This document shows positions 17,585 through 26,489 of a stretch of DNA of 64,000 nt, piece by piece. The position numbers were made by a program, and so were the translations under genes. Numbering within the stretch: the first letter of the stretch is position 1; each line of letters begins with the position of its first letter. Under the pieces are notes generated by a model. That model worked only from the letters and a program-made list of their open reading frames with translations, had not been told where the DNA came from and did not search any database. The DNA comes from UBA940 sp045613745 (GTDB lineage Bacteria > Bacteroidota > Bacteroidia > Bacteroidales > Rikenellaceae). The stretch is taken from assembly GCA_045613745.1 (NCBI GenBank), contig JAZLBP010000001.1, positions 1 to 64,000 on the forward strand, written 5' to 3'.

Positions 17585-19684
17585 TTATTGAACCAGCAAC
17601 AGCTCGGCCCATACGGGACGGTGGTCAGCTGCACTCTGATCGGGTGCTCCGCCGTCAGTCCAGATGTAGGGGAACTTGGCGTCGCGCTTGAAGAACAAGT
17701 GGTCGAGCAGATAGGTCGAGTTGGTGTTGGGCCAGGTATTCACCTTGGGGTCGCTCACCAAATCCATCAGTGTCATAATCTCGCCAAAGGTCTTTGCGCG
17801 GTTGATGTCGGTCTCGGTGTTGAAGTCGCCACCCAGTGCCACGGGTTTGTCGGGATACTTGCTCAGCTCCTCGACCACAATCAGCGCCGACTCGTAGTGA
17901 TATTTGCGCATCTCGCTCTCGCTCATATAGGTGAAGTGGGTTGCGGCATACACAAAGTCGTCGTACTCGGCGATGAGCAGCTTACGGTTCTCCGAGCCGG
18001 GAAGGTCAACATAGCGAGTCGAAAGTGCCGCCTTCTTCGACAGAATACCTATACCATACTCGCCGCCATCAAAGTCGATGGTTTTGCAGAAGTATGCACC
18101 CTTGTAGCCGGTCAGCTCTTTGAGGCTCTCCATCTGGTCTTTGCCACCCGAACGGCCGGTATTGACATCCACCTCTTGGAGTGCAACAAAGTCGATGTCG
18201 TAGCCCGTAATCACGTCGGCAATAGCCTGATTACCCTTGATATTTTGGTTGAAGGTCATAATACGCACCTTGCGACCTGCCGAGGGTGTGGGCAGTGCTT
18301 TTTGGGTGATATTCAGAACTTTGCTGATGGTTCCACACTTCACAACAACACTCACGATACGCTCCTTGTAGTCCGAGCCGTTGAAGTTGACGGTAAGGGT
18401 ATTCTCGCCTGCTGCGCCCGAGGTAGCCGACAGAGTAGCCCACGGCGAGGCAATCTGTTCGAGCCAGGTCGATCCCGCAAAGCAGATGCTTGCAGTCCAC
18501 TCGTTCGATGCAGCAAACTTGACGGTTGCGGAGGTTTGGTCGCTGTTGAGCACCACGCTCTCGGAAAGATAGGTCACCGAGTAGGCGCTTTGAACAACCT
18601 CAACATCAATCGAGGTGGGAGCATTGGTCGCAGCATCGGTGTAGGTAATCGACACTTTGCCTTTGCGCTCGCTCTCGGTGGTATTGGCGGTGGCCTTGAC
18701 GGTCACCACGTCATTTTTGGTGGTTACGGTCATCCATTTGTCTTTGGTCGAAGCCTTCCAGCTCACGTTGGCCGACACTCCGATTTCGAGAGTTCCGCCC
18801 TCGGGAGTAAACGACAGCGAGCTGGGGTTAACTCCAATTCGCTGACCCTCCTGCTGGGTGATTTCGACTACGGTTTGCGCCTCGCCACACACAAGGGTGA
18901 TGGTTGCACTGCGCTCGGCACCCTCGTTAGCCTCGAAGGTGAGGGTCAGCACACCCTGGTCGTTGGGCTCGGCGGTGAGCCACTCGGCCTCGTTCAGCAC
19001 GCTCCACTCGCCCGTAGCAGTCACATTGAGAGTGAGCGAGCCTGCGTTGGCGGGCATATTAAGGAGGATGTCGGCAACAAGGATTTCGTCCTCGACGATT
19101 ATGGTGCCATCCGCTTGTGTTACCTTGATTCGACACTCGGCGGTGCCACAAGTGAGGGTTACGGTTGCGGTACGCTCCTCGGCAGTGTTCTCGGCAATCG
19201 AAAGTGTGATTTTGCCCTCACCAACCTCGACACCACACCAATCGGCATTGGATTGGGCACTCCAATCGTCGCTGCTTGCGCTCACACCCACAATAACGGT
19301 CGAAGCGGACGCAGGGGTAGTCACATCAAGGGTCGAAACCGCGATTGAATCTTCGACGGGCTCCTGATACACCACGATGGTTGTAACAGCAGTGCCACAA
19401 CTCAGGGTAATGGTAGCCATACGTTCTTCGGTGGTGGTGTTCTTGTCGATGGTAAGTGTAATACTATTTACACCCTGCTCCACCACACACCAGTCGGCAT
19501 CCGACTCGGCGGTCCACAGTTTGTTGCTTGCGGTCACACTGATGGTAACAGTCGAACCATCGGCCGAAGCAAACATATCCAAGTCGGGCACCGAAATAGA
19601 GTCGGCAATCTCCGCAGGTGTGGTATTACAAGCAGTCACAAATGTGAGAGCCACCACAACTAAAAAGCTTAAAAATCTTTTCAT
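17585..19684 (-). CDS. Lipoprotein with five BACON domains and an EEP nuclease/phosphatase domain (copy 2)
   Basis: 699 residues, exported and lipid-anchored (lipobox cysteine C19 in TFVTACNTT). Five BACON-type beta-sandwich repeats at about 30-107, 112-190, 198-277, 283-366 and 368-461, then an endonuclease/exonuclease/phosphatase domain at 472-699. The catalytic set is present: N479 in MTFN, E504 in LQEVD, H583, D620 and N622 in GGDFNTE, and D687-H688 in ADHRPV. BACON domains usually bind carbohydrate or mucin-like matter or act as spacers; EEP enzymes cut nucleic acids or phosphodiesters. Substrate unknown. Last gene of a four-gene operon and a tandem paralogue of the next gene. Confidence 0.85.
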   Translation of the reverse strand: MKRFLSFLVVVALTFVTACNTTPAEIADSISVPDLDMFASADGSTVTISVTASNKLWTAESDADWCVVEQGVNSITLTIDKNTTTEERMATITLSCGTAVTTIVVYQEPVEDSIAVSTLDVTTPASASTVIVGVSASSDDWSAQSNADWCGVEVGEGKITLSIAENTAEERTATVTLTCGTAECRIKVTQADGTIIVEDEILVADILLNMPANAGSLTLNVTATGEWSVLNEAEWLTAEPNDQGVLTLTFEANEGAERSATITLVCGEAQTVVEITQQEGQRIGVNPSSLSFTPEGGTLEIGVSANVSWKASTKDKWMTVTTKNDVVTVKATANTTESERKGKVSITYTDAATNAPTSIDVEVVQSAYSVTYLSESVVLNSDQTSATVKFAASNEWTASICFAGSTWLEQIASPWATLSATSGAAGENTLTVNFNGSDYKERIVSVVVKCGTISKVLNITQKALPTPSAGRKVRIMTFNQNIKGNQAIADVITGYDIDFVALQEVDVNTGRSGGKDQMESLKELTGYKGAYFCKTIDFDGGEYGIGILSKKAALSTRYVDLPGSENRKLLIAEYDDFVYAATHFTYMSESEMRKYHYESALIVVEELSKYPDKPVALGGDFNTETDINRAKTFGEIMTLMDLVSDPKVNTWPNTNSTYLLDHLFFKRDAKFPYIWTDGGAPDQSAADHRPVWAELLLVQ

Positions 19685-19712
19685 TTGTTTGTTGGTTACT
19701 ATTGGTTAATTA

Positions 19713-21809
19713 TTAAAAGAACAATTCGAGTTCAACCCACACAGGTCGGTGGTCGGTCTCGGTTTGGTCGAGCACACCGCCAGCGGTCTTGCGGAAGGGG
19801 AAGCGCTCGTCGCGTTTGAAGAACAAGAAGTCAATCAACAAATCCGAGTTGGTGTTGGGATAGGTACAAACTTTGGGGTCGGTAAGCACATCCATCAACT
19901 GTGTAATCACGCCAAAGGTTTGTGCGCGGTCTTTGTCGGTCTCGGTGTTGAAGTCACCACCCAACACAACGGGTTTGTCGGGATACTTGCTCAACTCTTC
20001 AAGGGTAATGTTAGCTGACTCCAAGTGGTATCTGCACATACTCGACTCGTCGCTGGTGATGGTGTAGTGGGTCGAAGCAATCACAAAGTCGTCGTACTCG
20101 GCGATTAAGAGTTTGCGGCTCTCGGGGCCTGTCAGGTTCACAAAACGAGTATTAAGTGCCTCTTTCTTCGACAGAATACCGATACCATACTCGCCGCCAC
20201 CAAAGTCGATAGTTTTGCAGAAGTAGCCAGCGTAGCCTGTATATTTTTTGAGGCTGTCGAGCTGATTGAAGTTATTGCGGTCGGTGAACATATCAATCTC
20301 CTGAACTGCTACGTAGTCGATATCCAGGTCGGTAATCATCTTGGCAATGGCTTGATTACCTTTAACCTTTTGATTGAGGGTCATCAGGCGCAATTTACGG
20401 CCTGCAGCGGGAGCGGGAATACCTTTTTGAGTAATGGTAATCGCCTTTTTGATTGTTCCACAAGTTACCACAACGCTCATATTGCGAGTGTTGTAATCTT
20501 TGCCATTGAAGGTTACGGTCAGAGTTTGCTCACCTGCCTTGCCACTGGTTTTCGACAAAGTAGCCCACTCGGGGTCAAGGAGCCAAAGACCACCAGCATA
20601 GCCCAAGCTTGCAGTCCACTCGTTCGACGCATTGAACTTCACGGTAGCGGTTGTTTGGTCGCTGTTCAGCACAATATCCTCGGTCGTGAATACAACCTTG
20701 TAAGCACTTTGAACAACCTCCACATCAATCGACACAGGAGCATTTGTTGCCGCGTTGGTGTAGGTAATCGAAACCTTGCCTTTGCGCTCGTCCTCTGTGT
20801 CGTTTGCTTTTGCCTTGACGGTCACGATGTCGTTTTTGGTGGTTACGGTCAGCCATTTGGTGTCCTTGGTTGAAGCCTTCCAAGTCATATTAGCCGACAC
20901 ACCGATTTCGAGCGTTCCACCCTCGGGAGCAAAGCTGAGTGAGGTGGGGTTAACGCCGATTTTGTAACCCTCTGCTTGGATAATTTTGATTTTAGTTTCC
21001 GCAGTGCCGCACACAAGAGTGATAGTTGTAGAACGCTCCGAACTCTCATTAGCCTTGAACGAAAGGTTCAGCACGCCATTCTCATCGGGCTCGGCAGTGA
21101 GCCACGGTGCCATATTGATTACACTCCACTCGCTGGTTGCGGTAACATTGAGACGGAGCGAGCCTGCGCTGGCGGGCATATTGAGTTCGATATCGGCAAC
21201 CGAAATTTCGTCTTCGATGATTATGGTACCATCCTCTTGGGTCACCTCAATGCTGCTTGTAGCGGTGCCGCAGGTCAGGGTTACGGTAGCGGTACGCTCG
21301 ACCGAAGTGTTCTCGGCGGTGGTGATGGTGATGGTGTTGTCACCCACCTCTACGCCACACCAATCGGTGTTCGATTTGGCGCTCCAATCGTCACTGCTGG
21401 CATTTACGCCCACGATAACGGTCGAGGCCGACGAAGGGGTGGTTACTTTGAGGGTCGAAACCGAAATTTCGTCCTCGATTATTACTATGCCGTTCTCTTG
21501 GGTGATAATCACATTAGCCGAGGCCGAGCCGCAGGTCAGGAAGATGATTGCGGTACGCTCGTCGGAGGTATTCTCCTCGACATTGATGGTTATCTGGTTG
21601 GCGCCCTTCTTAACCAAGCACCACTCCGCATCGGTGGTTGCTTTCCAATCGGTGCGGTTGGCAGTGACACCAACGATGATTGTTGATGCAGCCGAAGGAG
21701 TTGTCACCTCGAATGTCGAGACCGAGATGCTGTCCTCTTCCACTGCGGGTGTACAAGCGGTTGCAAGAGCAACACACGCCACCAACAAAAGATTCAGTAG
21801 TTTTTTCAT
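19713..21809 (-). CDS. Lipoprotein with five BACON domains and an EEP nuclease/phosphatase domain (copy 1)
   Basis: 698 residues, same layout as its neighbour downstream: lipobox cysteine in VALATACTP, five BACON repeats, then an EEP domain with MTLNQK, VQEID, GGDFNTE and TDHRPVW. The two EEP domains are clearly alike by eye over their full length; the first BACON repeat differs most. BACON repeats 1 and 2 of this protein are near copies of each other, so the array has grown by internal duplication. It starts 29 bases after the C11 peptidase gene and ends 28 bases before the second copy. Confidence 0.85.
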   Translation of the reverse strand: MKKLLNLLLVACVALATACTPAVEEDSISVSTFEVTTPSAASTIIVGVTANRTDWKATTDAEWCLVKKGANQITINVEENTSDERTAIIFLTCGSASANVIITQENGIVIIEDEISVSTLKVTTPSSASTVIVGVNASSDDWSAKSNTDWCGVEVGDNTITITTAENTSVERTATVTLTCGTATSSIEVTQEDGTIIIEDEISVADIELNMPASAGSLRLNVTATSEWSVINMAPWLTAEPDENGVLNLSFKANESSERSTTITLVCGTAETKIKIIQAEGYKIGVNPTSLSFAPEGGTLEIGVSANMTWKASTKDTKWLTVTTKNDIVTVKAKANDTEDERKGKVSITYTNAATNAPVSIDVEVVQSAYKVVFTTEDIVLNSDQTTATVKFNASNEWTASLGYAGGLWLLDPEWATLSKTSGKAGEQTLTVTFNGKDYNTRNMSVVVTCGTIKKAITITQKGIPAPAAGRKLRLMTLNQKVKGNQAIAKMITDLDIDYVAVQEIDMFTDRNNFNQLDSLKKYTGYAGYFCKTIDFGGGEYGIGILSKKEALNTRFVNLTGPESRKLLIAEYDDFVIASTHYTITSDESSMCRYHLESANITLEELSKYPDKPVVLGGDFNTETDKDRAQTFGVITQLMDVLTDPKVCTYPNTNSDLLIDFLFFKRDERFPFRKTAGGVLDQTETDHRPVWVELELFF

Positions 21810-21838
21810 AATGGTTTAGTGCTTTTTTATTGAGTTTA

Positions 21839-23587
21839 TTAATAATAACAAATTTCGCCCGCGGTCTTGGTCCATCCCATACGCAGATAGGATGCGCGGA
21901 ACATCGGGTATTTCTGACGCGACACATAGACCGAAAGGCCCGAACAGCGCACAAGCGGGAACTCGCCGCGACAGAAATCGGAATAACCCTTGGCGGTGTG
22001 GTCGGTCCACAACACCACTCGGTCCAAAGCCTCGTGGAAATGGCTCAATGCCACGCTATCGGTGGCAATCTTATCCATACAGTCACCGAGGTCGTAGAAG
22101 ATGTGGTTGGCCAGACCCTCGTAGTATTGCAGGTCGCTGACAGAGGTAAGCCAACTCTTCTCAATCTTGCGCGAGCTTCGCAATACCTCGGACACCGACT
22201 CGGCAAGCGCATCCAGCTGGGTTATATCCACCAGACTCACCGCCGCGTGGGGCGACGACGACACCTTGTAGGAGTCAACATAGATTCGACACAGCTCAGC
22301 AAGGTTATCCCAATCGCCAAACAGACTCTTGATGATGGGGGTATAGGGGAAACCTGCGCTCATAATCTCAATGGGCGAAGCAATGACCTTACGGGTAACA
22401 CCGCGAAGCTCCCACAGCGCCTCGACCGATGCCATAAAGCAGGCATCCATTAGCACAAAGTCGGGATTCAGTTCGCTCAACGCATCGGCAAACTCGGGAA
22501 TATCCATACCTCGCGAGCCGTCGTAACCCACAACACGGGTCTTCCAATCACCCTCAACGTGGCGTTTCATCCACAGTCCGTGGTGTTCGAGCTCTTCGTT
22601 TGCAGTTTGCGTTGCAGCCTCACTCTGGCGGCGGTATTTGTTCCAATCGGCCGAGTAGCTATTCATATCCGAGATATCGAGCGAGTCGGACACCCATCCG
22701 TTAGAGTGGCCGCCAAACACAAAGCCGTAGTGTTGTGCGGGAGCCAGCTCCTTGATGTCGCGCAACACCGAGCGCATAACCTCGACATCGGTGCAGTCGA
22801 TTGTATTGTAGTTTTTGAGCATTGTGCGGCTGCACTCGCCCCCACCCTTATCAACAAGTTCGTAGATACTCGAACCCACATATTGGTCGAAGAAAATCAG
22901 GATGCGACCTCCGTTGAGAGCGCCCTCTCGAACAGCCGCCTCCATCTGATGGATGTTGTTTTGAAGTGCCTGCGACAGGTTGTTGGCGCCCATAAAGTAG
23001 GCCACAAGCACATTCTCGCACTCTTGTTGGGTGAGGGTGATAGTGGTCACCATAGTGCCGCACACAAGGTTTACGGTCGCAGTGCGTGCCTTGCCCATAT
23101 TGGTGGGATAGGTCACCTTAATTTGGTTGCCCGTCTTCACCCACGAGCACCACTCCTCCTCTTGCGGTTCCACCTCCATAGTCCAATGGTCGGTGGCATC
23201 CACCGCGATGTAGAGTGTGTCGGCAAGACTGCTCACAACCATATTGCGCTCAGCAACGTCCACATAAGCATCCACGCCATAGGCTCGCTGCGAAACATAG
23301 ATGAGTTTCACCACATCGCCACAACCCAGTTTCACGTGTGTGGTACGTTTCTCGCCATCGTTGGCCTCTACATCAAGGATAAGTTTTCCGCTCTGGGTGG
23401 TAACATCACACCAATCTGCGTCGGTCGAAGCTGTCCACCAGTCGCTGGCCCTCACTTTGAGGGTTGTAGTCGAGGCCTCGTATCCAAAATAGACTGCATC
23501 TTCCTCCACTTCAATAAAACTCTCGGTGGGGACGTCGCAACCTACCAGAAGCCACAGCATCGAAAATATCGTTACAAAGTGTTTCAT
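21839..23587 (-). CDS. BACON-domain lipoprotein with clostripain-family (C11) peptidase domain
   Basis: 582 residues. Lipoprotein signal (LWLLVGCDV), two BACON repeats at about 25-102 and 108-188, then a C11 cysteine peptidase domain: VLVAYFMGANNL at the start, catalytic H294 in FGGHSNGW and C383 in LMDACFMASVEA. Known C11 enzymes cleave after Arg or Lys and often mature themselves. Located on the cell surface or in the periplasm. Its ATG overlaps the stop of the DUF4919 gene by four bases (ATGA), so the two are translationally coupled. Confidence 0.88.
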   Translation of the reverse strand: MKHFVTIFSMLWLLVGCDVPTESFIEVEEDAVYFGYEASTTTLKVRASDWWTASTDADWCDVTTQSGKLILDVEANDGEKRTTHVKLGCGDVVKLIYVSQRAYGVDAYVDVAERNMVVSSLADTLYIAVDATDHWTMEVEPQEEEWCSWVKTGNQIKVTYPTNMGKARTATVNLVCGTMVTTITLTQQECENVLVAYFMGANNLSQALQNNIHQMEAAVREGALNGGRILIFFDQYVGSSIYELVDKGGGECSRTMLKNYNTIDCTDVEVMRSVLRDIKELAPAQHYGFVFGGHSNGWVSDSLDISDMNSYSADWNKYRRQSEAATQTANEELEHHGLWMKRHVEGDWKTRVVGYDGSRGMDIPEFADALSELNPDFVLMDACFMASVEALWELRGVTRKVIASPIEIMSAGFPYTPIIKSLFGDWDNLAELCRIYVDSYKVSSSPHAAVSLVDITQLDALAESVSEVLRSSRKIEKSWLTSVSDLQYYEGLANHIFYDLGDCMDKIATDSVALSHFHEALDRVVLWTDHTAKGYSDFCRGEFPLVRCSGLSVYVSRQKYPMFRASYLRMGWTKTAGEICYY

Positions 23588-24393
23588 CGTCTTTTATTCA
23601 TAGGGACTCCGTTAATCATCCAGTTGCTCTGTTCTCGTTCGGGAGTCATTTCGGGTCGTTTGCGGTATATTCTCTCAAAATTGAAGTAGTATCCTTTGGC
23701 ATTTCGTTCGCCACGTTGCACCTGCACATACTCCACCTTGGTCGAGCGCACGGTGCGGTTTACGATTCGCAGTCCCTTGCACATCATCAGGTCGTTGACG
23801 TGCTCGTGACGCAGAACGTGCATCGGCGAGTTCTCGCGGCGACCCGTACCCGAAGCCTCGATGGTGGCAATAATCTTGTTAAAGCGGTCGGCACTGATGC
23901 GCGCGTTGACGGTGTCGCCCAGCACGCTGTATGCATAGGTCATAATGTTGATGTTCGACGGGCTGAACGGGTCCACCAGCATAACATCCTTGGCGGCCTC
24001 CAACAGCAGTTGCGCCTGATTCACCGACGCGCCCTTGGTGCCAAGCCCCGACAGCAGGTTCATCACCTCGTCGGTGTCGGGGATGTTTTCGAGCGGACGG
24101 TAGTTGGCGTCGTAGGCATAGCCGTAGTAGAGGTAGTGGTAGTCCTCGGCTGTGAGTGTGCTGTCGCCAATCACATAGCGCATCATCAGCTCGGGATAGT
24201 AGTACGGCGAGGCTTGGTTGAGCGTTTGTGCCAGAATATCATCCTCGTCAGGCACTCGGAGTGTGGGGCTCTCGGCAGTCACTACAGACTCCGAGACGAT
24301 AGTGCTCTGTGCCTTAATTTGAAGCGGGCCGGCGAACATCAGCACCCCCAGCACCACGAAAAAATATCTGCTAAATATCTGTGTCATACTCAT
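23584..24393 (-). CDS. DUF4919-like exported protein, first gene of the BACON operon
   Basis: About 269 residues. N-terminal signal peptide (FFVVLGVLMFAGPLQIKAQS), then a region resembling DUF4919: YYPELMMRYVIG, HYLYYGYAYD and a conserved closing part. Function of the family is unknown. An in-frame ATG exists at 24402, but the promoter box TACCTTTG ends at 24400, so ATG 24393 or 24387 is used, with almost no leader. Gene overlap of four bases with the C11 peptidase gene. The domain name is a moderate-confidence call. Confidence 0.7.
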   Translation of the reverse strand: MSMTQIFSRYFFVVLGVLMFAGPLQIKAQSTIVSESVVTAESPTLRVPDEDDILAQTLNQASPYYYPELMMRYVIGDSTLTAEDYHYLYYGYAYDANYRPLENIPDTDEVMNLLSGLGTKGASVNQAQLLLEAAKDVMLVDPFSPSNINIMTYAYSVLGDTVNARISADRFNKIIATIEASGTGRRENSPMHVLRHEHVNDLMMCKGLRIVNRTVRSTKVEYVQVQRGERNAKGYYFNFERIYRKRPEMTPEREQSNWMINGVPMNKRR

Positions 24394-24399
24394 AAAACG

Positions 24400-24407
24400 C
24401 AAAGGTA
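24400..24407 (-). promoter_or_regulatory. -7 box (TACCTTTG) of the BACON operon
   Basis: Reads TACCTTTG on the minus strand at 24407-24400. The expected start site near 24393 coincides with the first usable ATG, so the transcript is leaderless or has a leader of a few bases. Confidence 0.6.
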
Positions 24408-24469
24408 CACAAAATATTTTTTCTATCCATTTTTACACTCATAAATATAACATTTACGTACTATTTTTG

Positions 24470-24477
24470 TATCTTTG
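24470..24477 (+). promoter_or_regulatory. -7 box (TATCTTTG) of sppA
   Basis: TATCTTTG at 24470-24477, about 25 bases before the sppA ATG at 24502. It is divergent from the BACON operon promoter. Confidence 0.65.
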
Positions 24478-24501
24478 TAGAGTTAAAACTTTTGGTAGTT
24501 T

Positions 24502-26415
24502 ATGAAATTCTGGAAAACATTCTTTGCGTGTTTGCTGGCATTGGTTGTCGGTAGCACAGCCCTTTTGTTTGTGGGCGGAGCCATCATCGGCGGTTTGTCG
24601 GTGTTGCTCACCCCCACCCCTACATCACAACTTCGCCCCCAATCGGTATTACAACTCGACCTGGGAATAGTCAGTGACAGCCCCGTACAGTCGCCCTTCG
24701 ACCAAATCGACCCCAACACCTTGGAACTGCTGCCTATGCAATCGACCCTGCAAGTAATCGAGACCATCAGTGCCGCCACTATGGACAACAACATTGCGGG
24801 TATATACCTGCGTCTTGGCGAGTACACCGAGGTGTCGGCCGCGGGTGTCGAGGAGATTCGTGGTGCACTCCAAGAGTTCCGTCGCGCAGGCAAGTGGATT
24901 GTGGCCTACGACGAGGTCTATTCGCAAGCGAGCTACTGGCTTGCATCAGTCGCCAACCGCGTCTATCTCAACCCGATGGGTAGCCTCCAATGGAGTGGTT
25001 TGGCATCGCAGGCTATGTTCTACAAAGGGCTGCTCGACAAGCTCGATGTTGAGCCCCAAATCATACGTCACGGCACTTTCAAGGCTGCTGTCGAGCCCTT
25101 TATGACCGACCGAATGAGCGAGGCCAACCGCACCCAAAACCAAGCGATGGTAGCCTCGATGTGGAGTGTTATGGTGGCCGACATTGCCGAGGCACGCGGC
25201 CTCACCCCCGACTATCTGCAACGACTTGCCGACAGACTTGCCATCGACAGCGCCGGAGCAGCCGTTGACTACGGTTTTGTGGATGGTCTGATGTACGAGG
25301 ACGAGGTAACCAAATTCATTACAGAACTGCTTGCAGACCCCTCGATTTTGGTGCAAACAAGCGCCCCCACACCCACCTCCGACGGGGAGGTTGAAGCGAC
25401 AATTCCCGAGGCCGACGGCTCGAACGCCGAGATTGCCGAGGCAGCGGCTCCGCAAGACAGCACCGCACAGAAAGCCAACAACGTAAATCTCAACATCATA
25501 TCCTTTGCCGACTACTGCATTTTGAAACCCAACACAGCCAACCACATCTCGCGCAACAAGGTGGCGGTGATTTATGCCGAGGGTAACATTGTGTCGGGTA
25601 GCGGCCACCAACAAGTGGGCGACAAGACCCTTATCAAGAAGTTGCGCAAAGCGCGCCAAGACCGCAATGTCAAGGCTGTTGTTCTGCGCGTAAACTCGCC
25701 CGGAGGAAGCGCCCTTGCTGCCGAGCAGATGTGGCACGAGATTGAGCTGTTGAGAGCCGAGAAACCCGTAATTGTGTCGATGGGTGCTGTTGCTGCATCG
25801 GGCGGTTACTACATTGCAGCCCCTGCCGATGTGATTTTCACCGACCGACTGACCATCACTGGTTCGATTGGTGTGTTCGGTCTGTTCTTCGATATGGGTG
25901 ACGCGCTGAAAAACCACCTCGGAATTACTATTGATGGTGTCAAAACGGCCCAAAATGCCGACATAGGCTCGCCCTATCGCGCAATGAATGCCGCCGAGCG
26001 CAGTTACTTCCAACGCAGTGTGGATGAGGTGTATGTAACCTTTGTGAATCGCGTTTCGGCTGGTCGTAACCTTAGCTACGAGCGCGTGGATGCCATTGCC
26101 GAAGGTCGTGTGTGGAGTGGTGTCGATGCTGTGCGTATTGGTCTTGCCGACGAGTTCGGAGGCCTGGCTGCGGCAATCAACGTGGCTGCCGATCGCGGTG
26201 GTGTGGCCTCGGACTTCCGCATTGTGGAGATTACCGAGGAGCTTACAGGCCTGATGCAACTGTTCAGTTCGGCTACAACAACAGTGCGCGAGAAGGTTAT
26301 GCGTCGCGAGCTGGGCGTGTTGTATGATACTTGGAGCCAGATGCGCGCCCTCGAAAGCAAGAGTGGTCTGCGTGCCGAGTATATGCTCACCGCACCGCTC
26401 TCAATCAGGGATTAA
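24502..26415 (+). CDS. sppA: Signal peptide peptidase SppA, 67K type
   Basis: Membrane-bound serine/lysine protease that degrades released signal peptides. 637 residues: one N-terminal membrane segment (about 5-36), then two tandem SppA domains. Catalytic lysine K194 lies in RHGTFKAAVEPF of the first domain and nucleophile S433 in AVAASGGYY of the second. Between them, residues about 285-328 form a low-complexity Ala/Glu/Ser/Pro/Thr linker, longer than usual. It has its own promoter and ends at a bidirectional terminator. Confidence 0.94.
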   Translation: MKFWKTFFACLLALVVGSTALLFVGGAIIGGLSVLLTPTPTSQLRPQSVLQLDLGIVSDSPVQSPFDQIDPNTLELLPMQSTLQVIETISAATMDNNIAGIYLRLGEYTEVSAAGVEEIRGALQEFRRAGKWIVAYDEVYSQASYWLASVANRVYLNPMGSLQWSGLASQAMFYKGLLDKLDVEPQIIRHGTFKAAVEPFMTDRMSEANRTQNQAMVASMWSVMVADIAEARGLTPDYLQRLADRLAIDSAGAAVDYGFVDGLMYEDEVTKFITELLADPSILVQTSAPTPTSDGEVEATIPEADGSNAEIAEAAAPQDSTAQKANNVNLNIISFADYCILKPNTANHISRNKVAVIYAEGNIVSGSGHQQVGDKTLIKKLRKARQDRNVKAVVLRVNSPGGSALAAEQMWHEIELLRAEKPVIVSMGAVAASGGYYIAAPADVIFTDRLTITGSIGVFGLFFDMGDALKNHLGITIDGVKTAQNADIGSPYRAMNAAERSYFQRSVDEVYVTFVNRVSAGRNLSYERVDAIAEGRVWSGVDAVRIGLADEFGGLAAAINVAADRGGVASDFRIVEITEELTGLMQLFSSATTTVREKVMRRELGVLYDTWSQMRALESKSGLRAEYMLTAPLSIRD

Positions 26416-26433
26416 ACACGCCCAACACAAAAC

Positions 26434-26477
26434 AAAAAGGGACTGCCTGACACACTGGTCGGGCAGTCCCTTTATTT
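26434..26477. terminator. Bidirectional terminator between sppA and the LtaS-like gene
   Basis: AAAAAGGGACTGCC (26434-26447) pairs with GGCAGTCCCTTT (26462-26473), flanked by A- and T-rich runs. Confidence 0.85.
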
Positions 26478-26489
26478 ATCCTCATCAGT

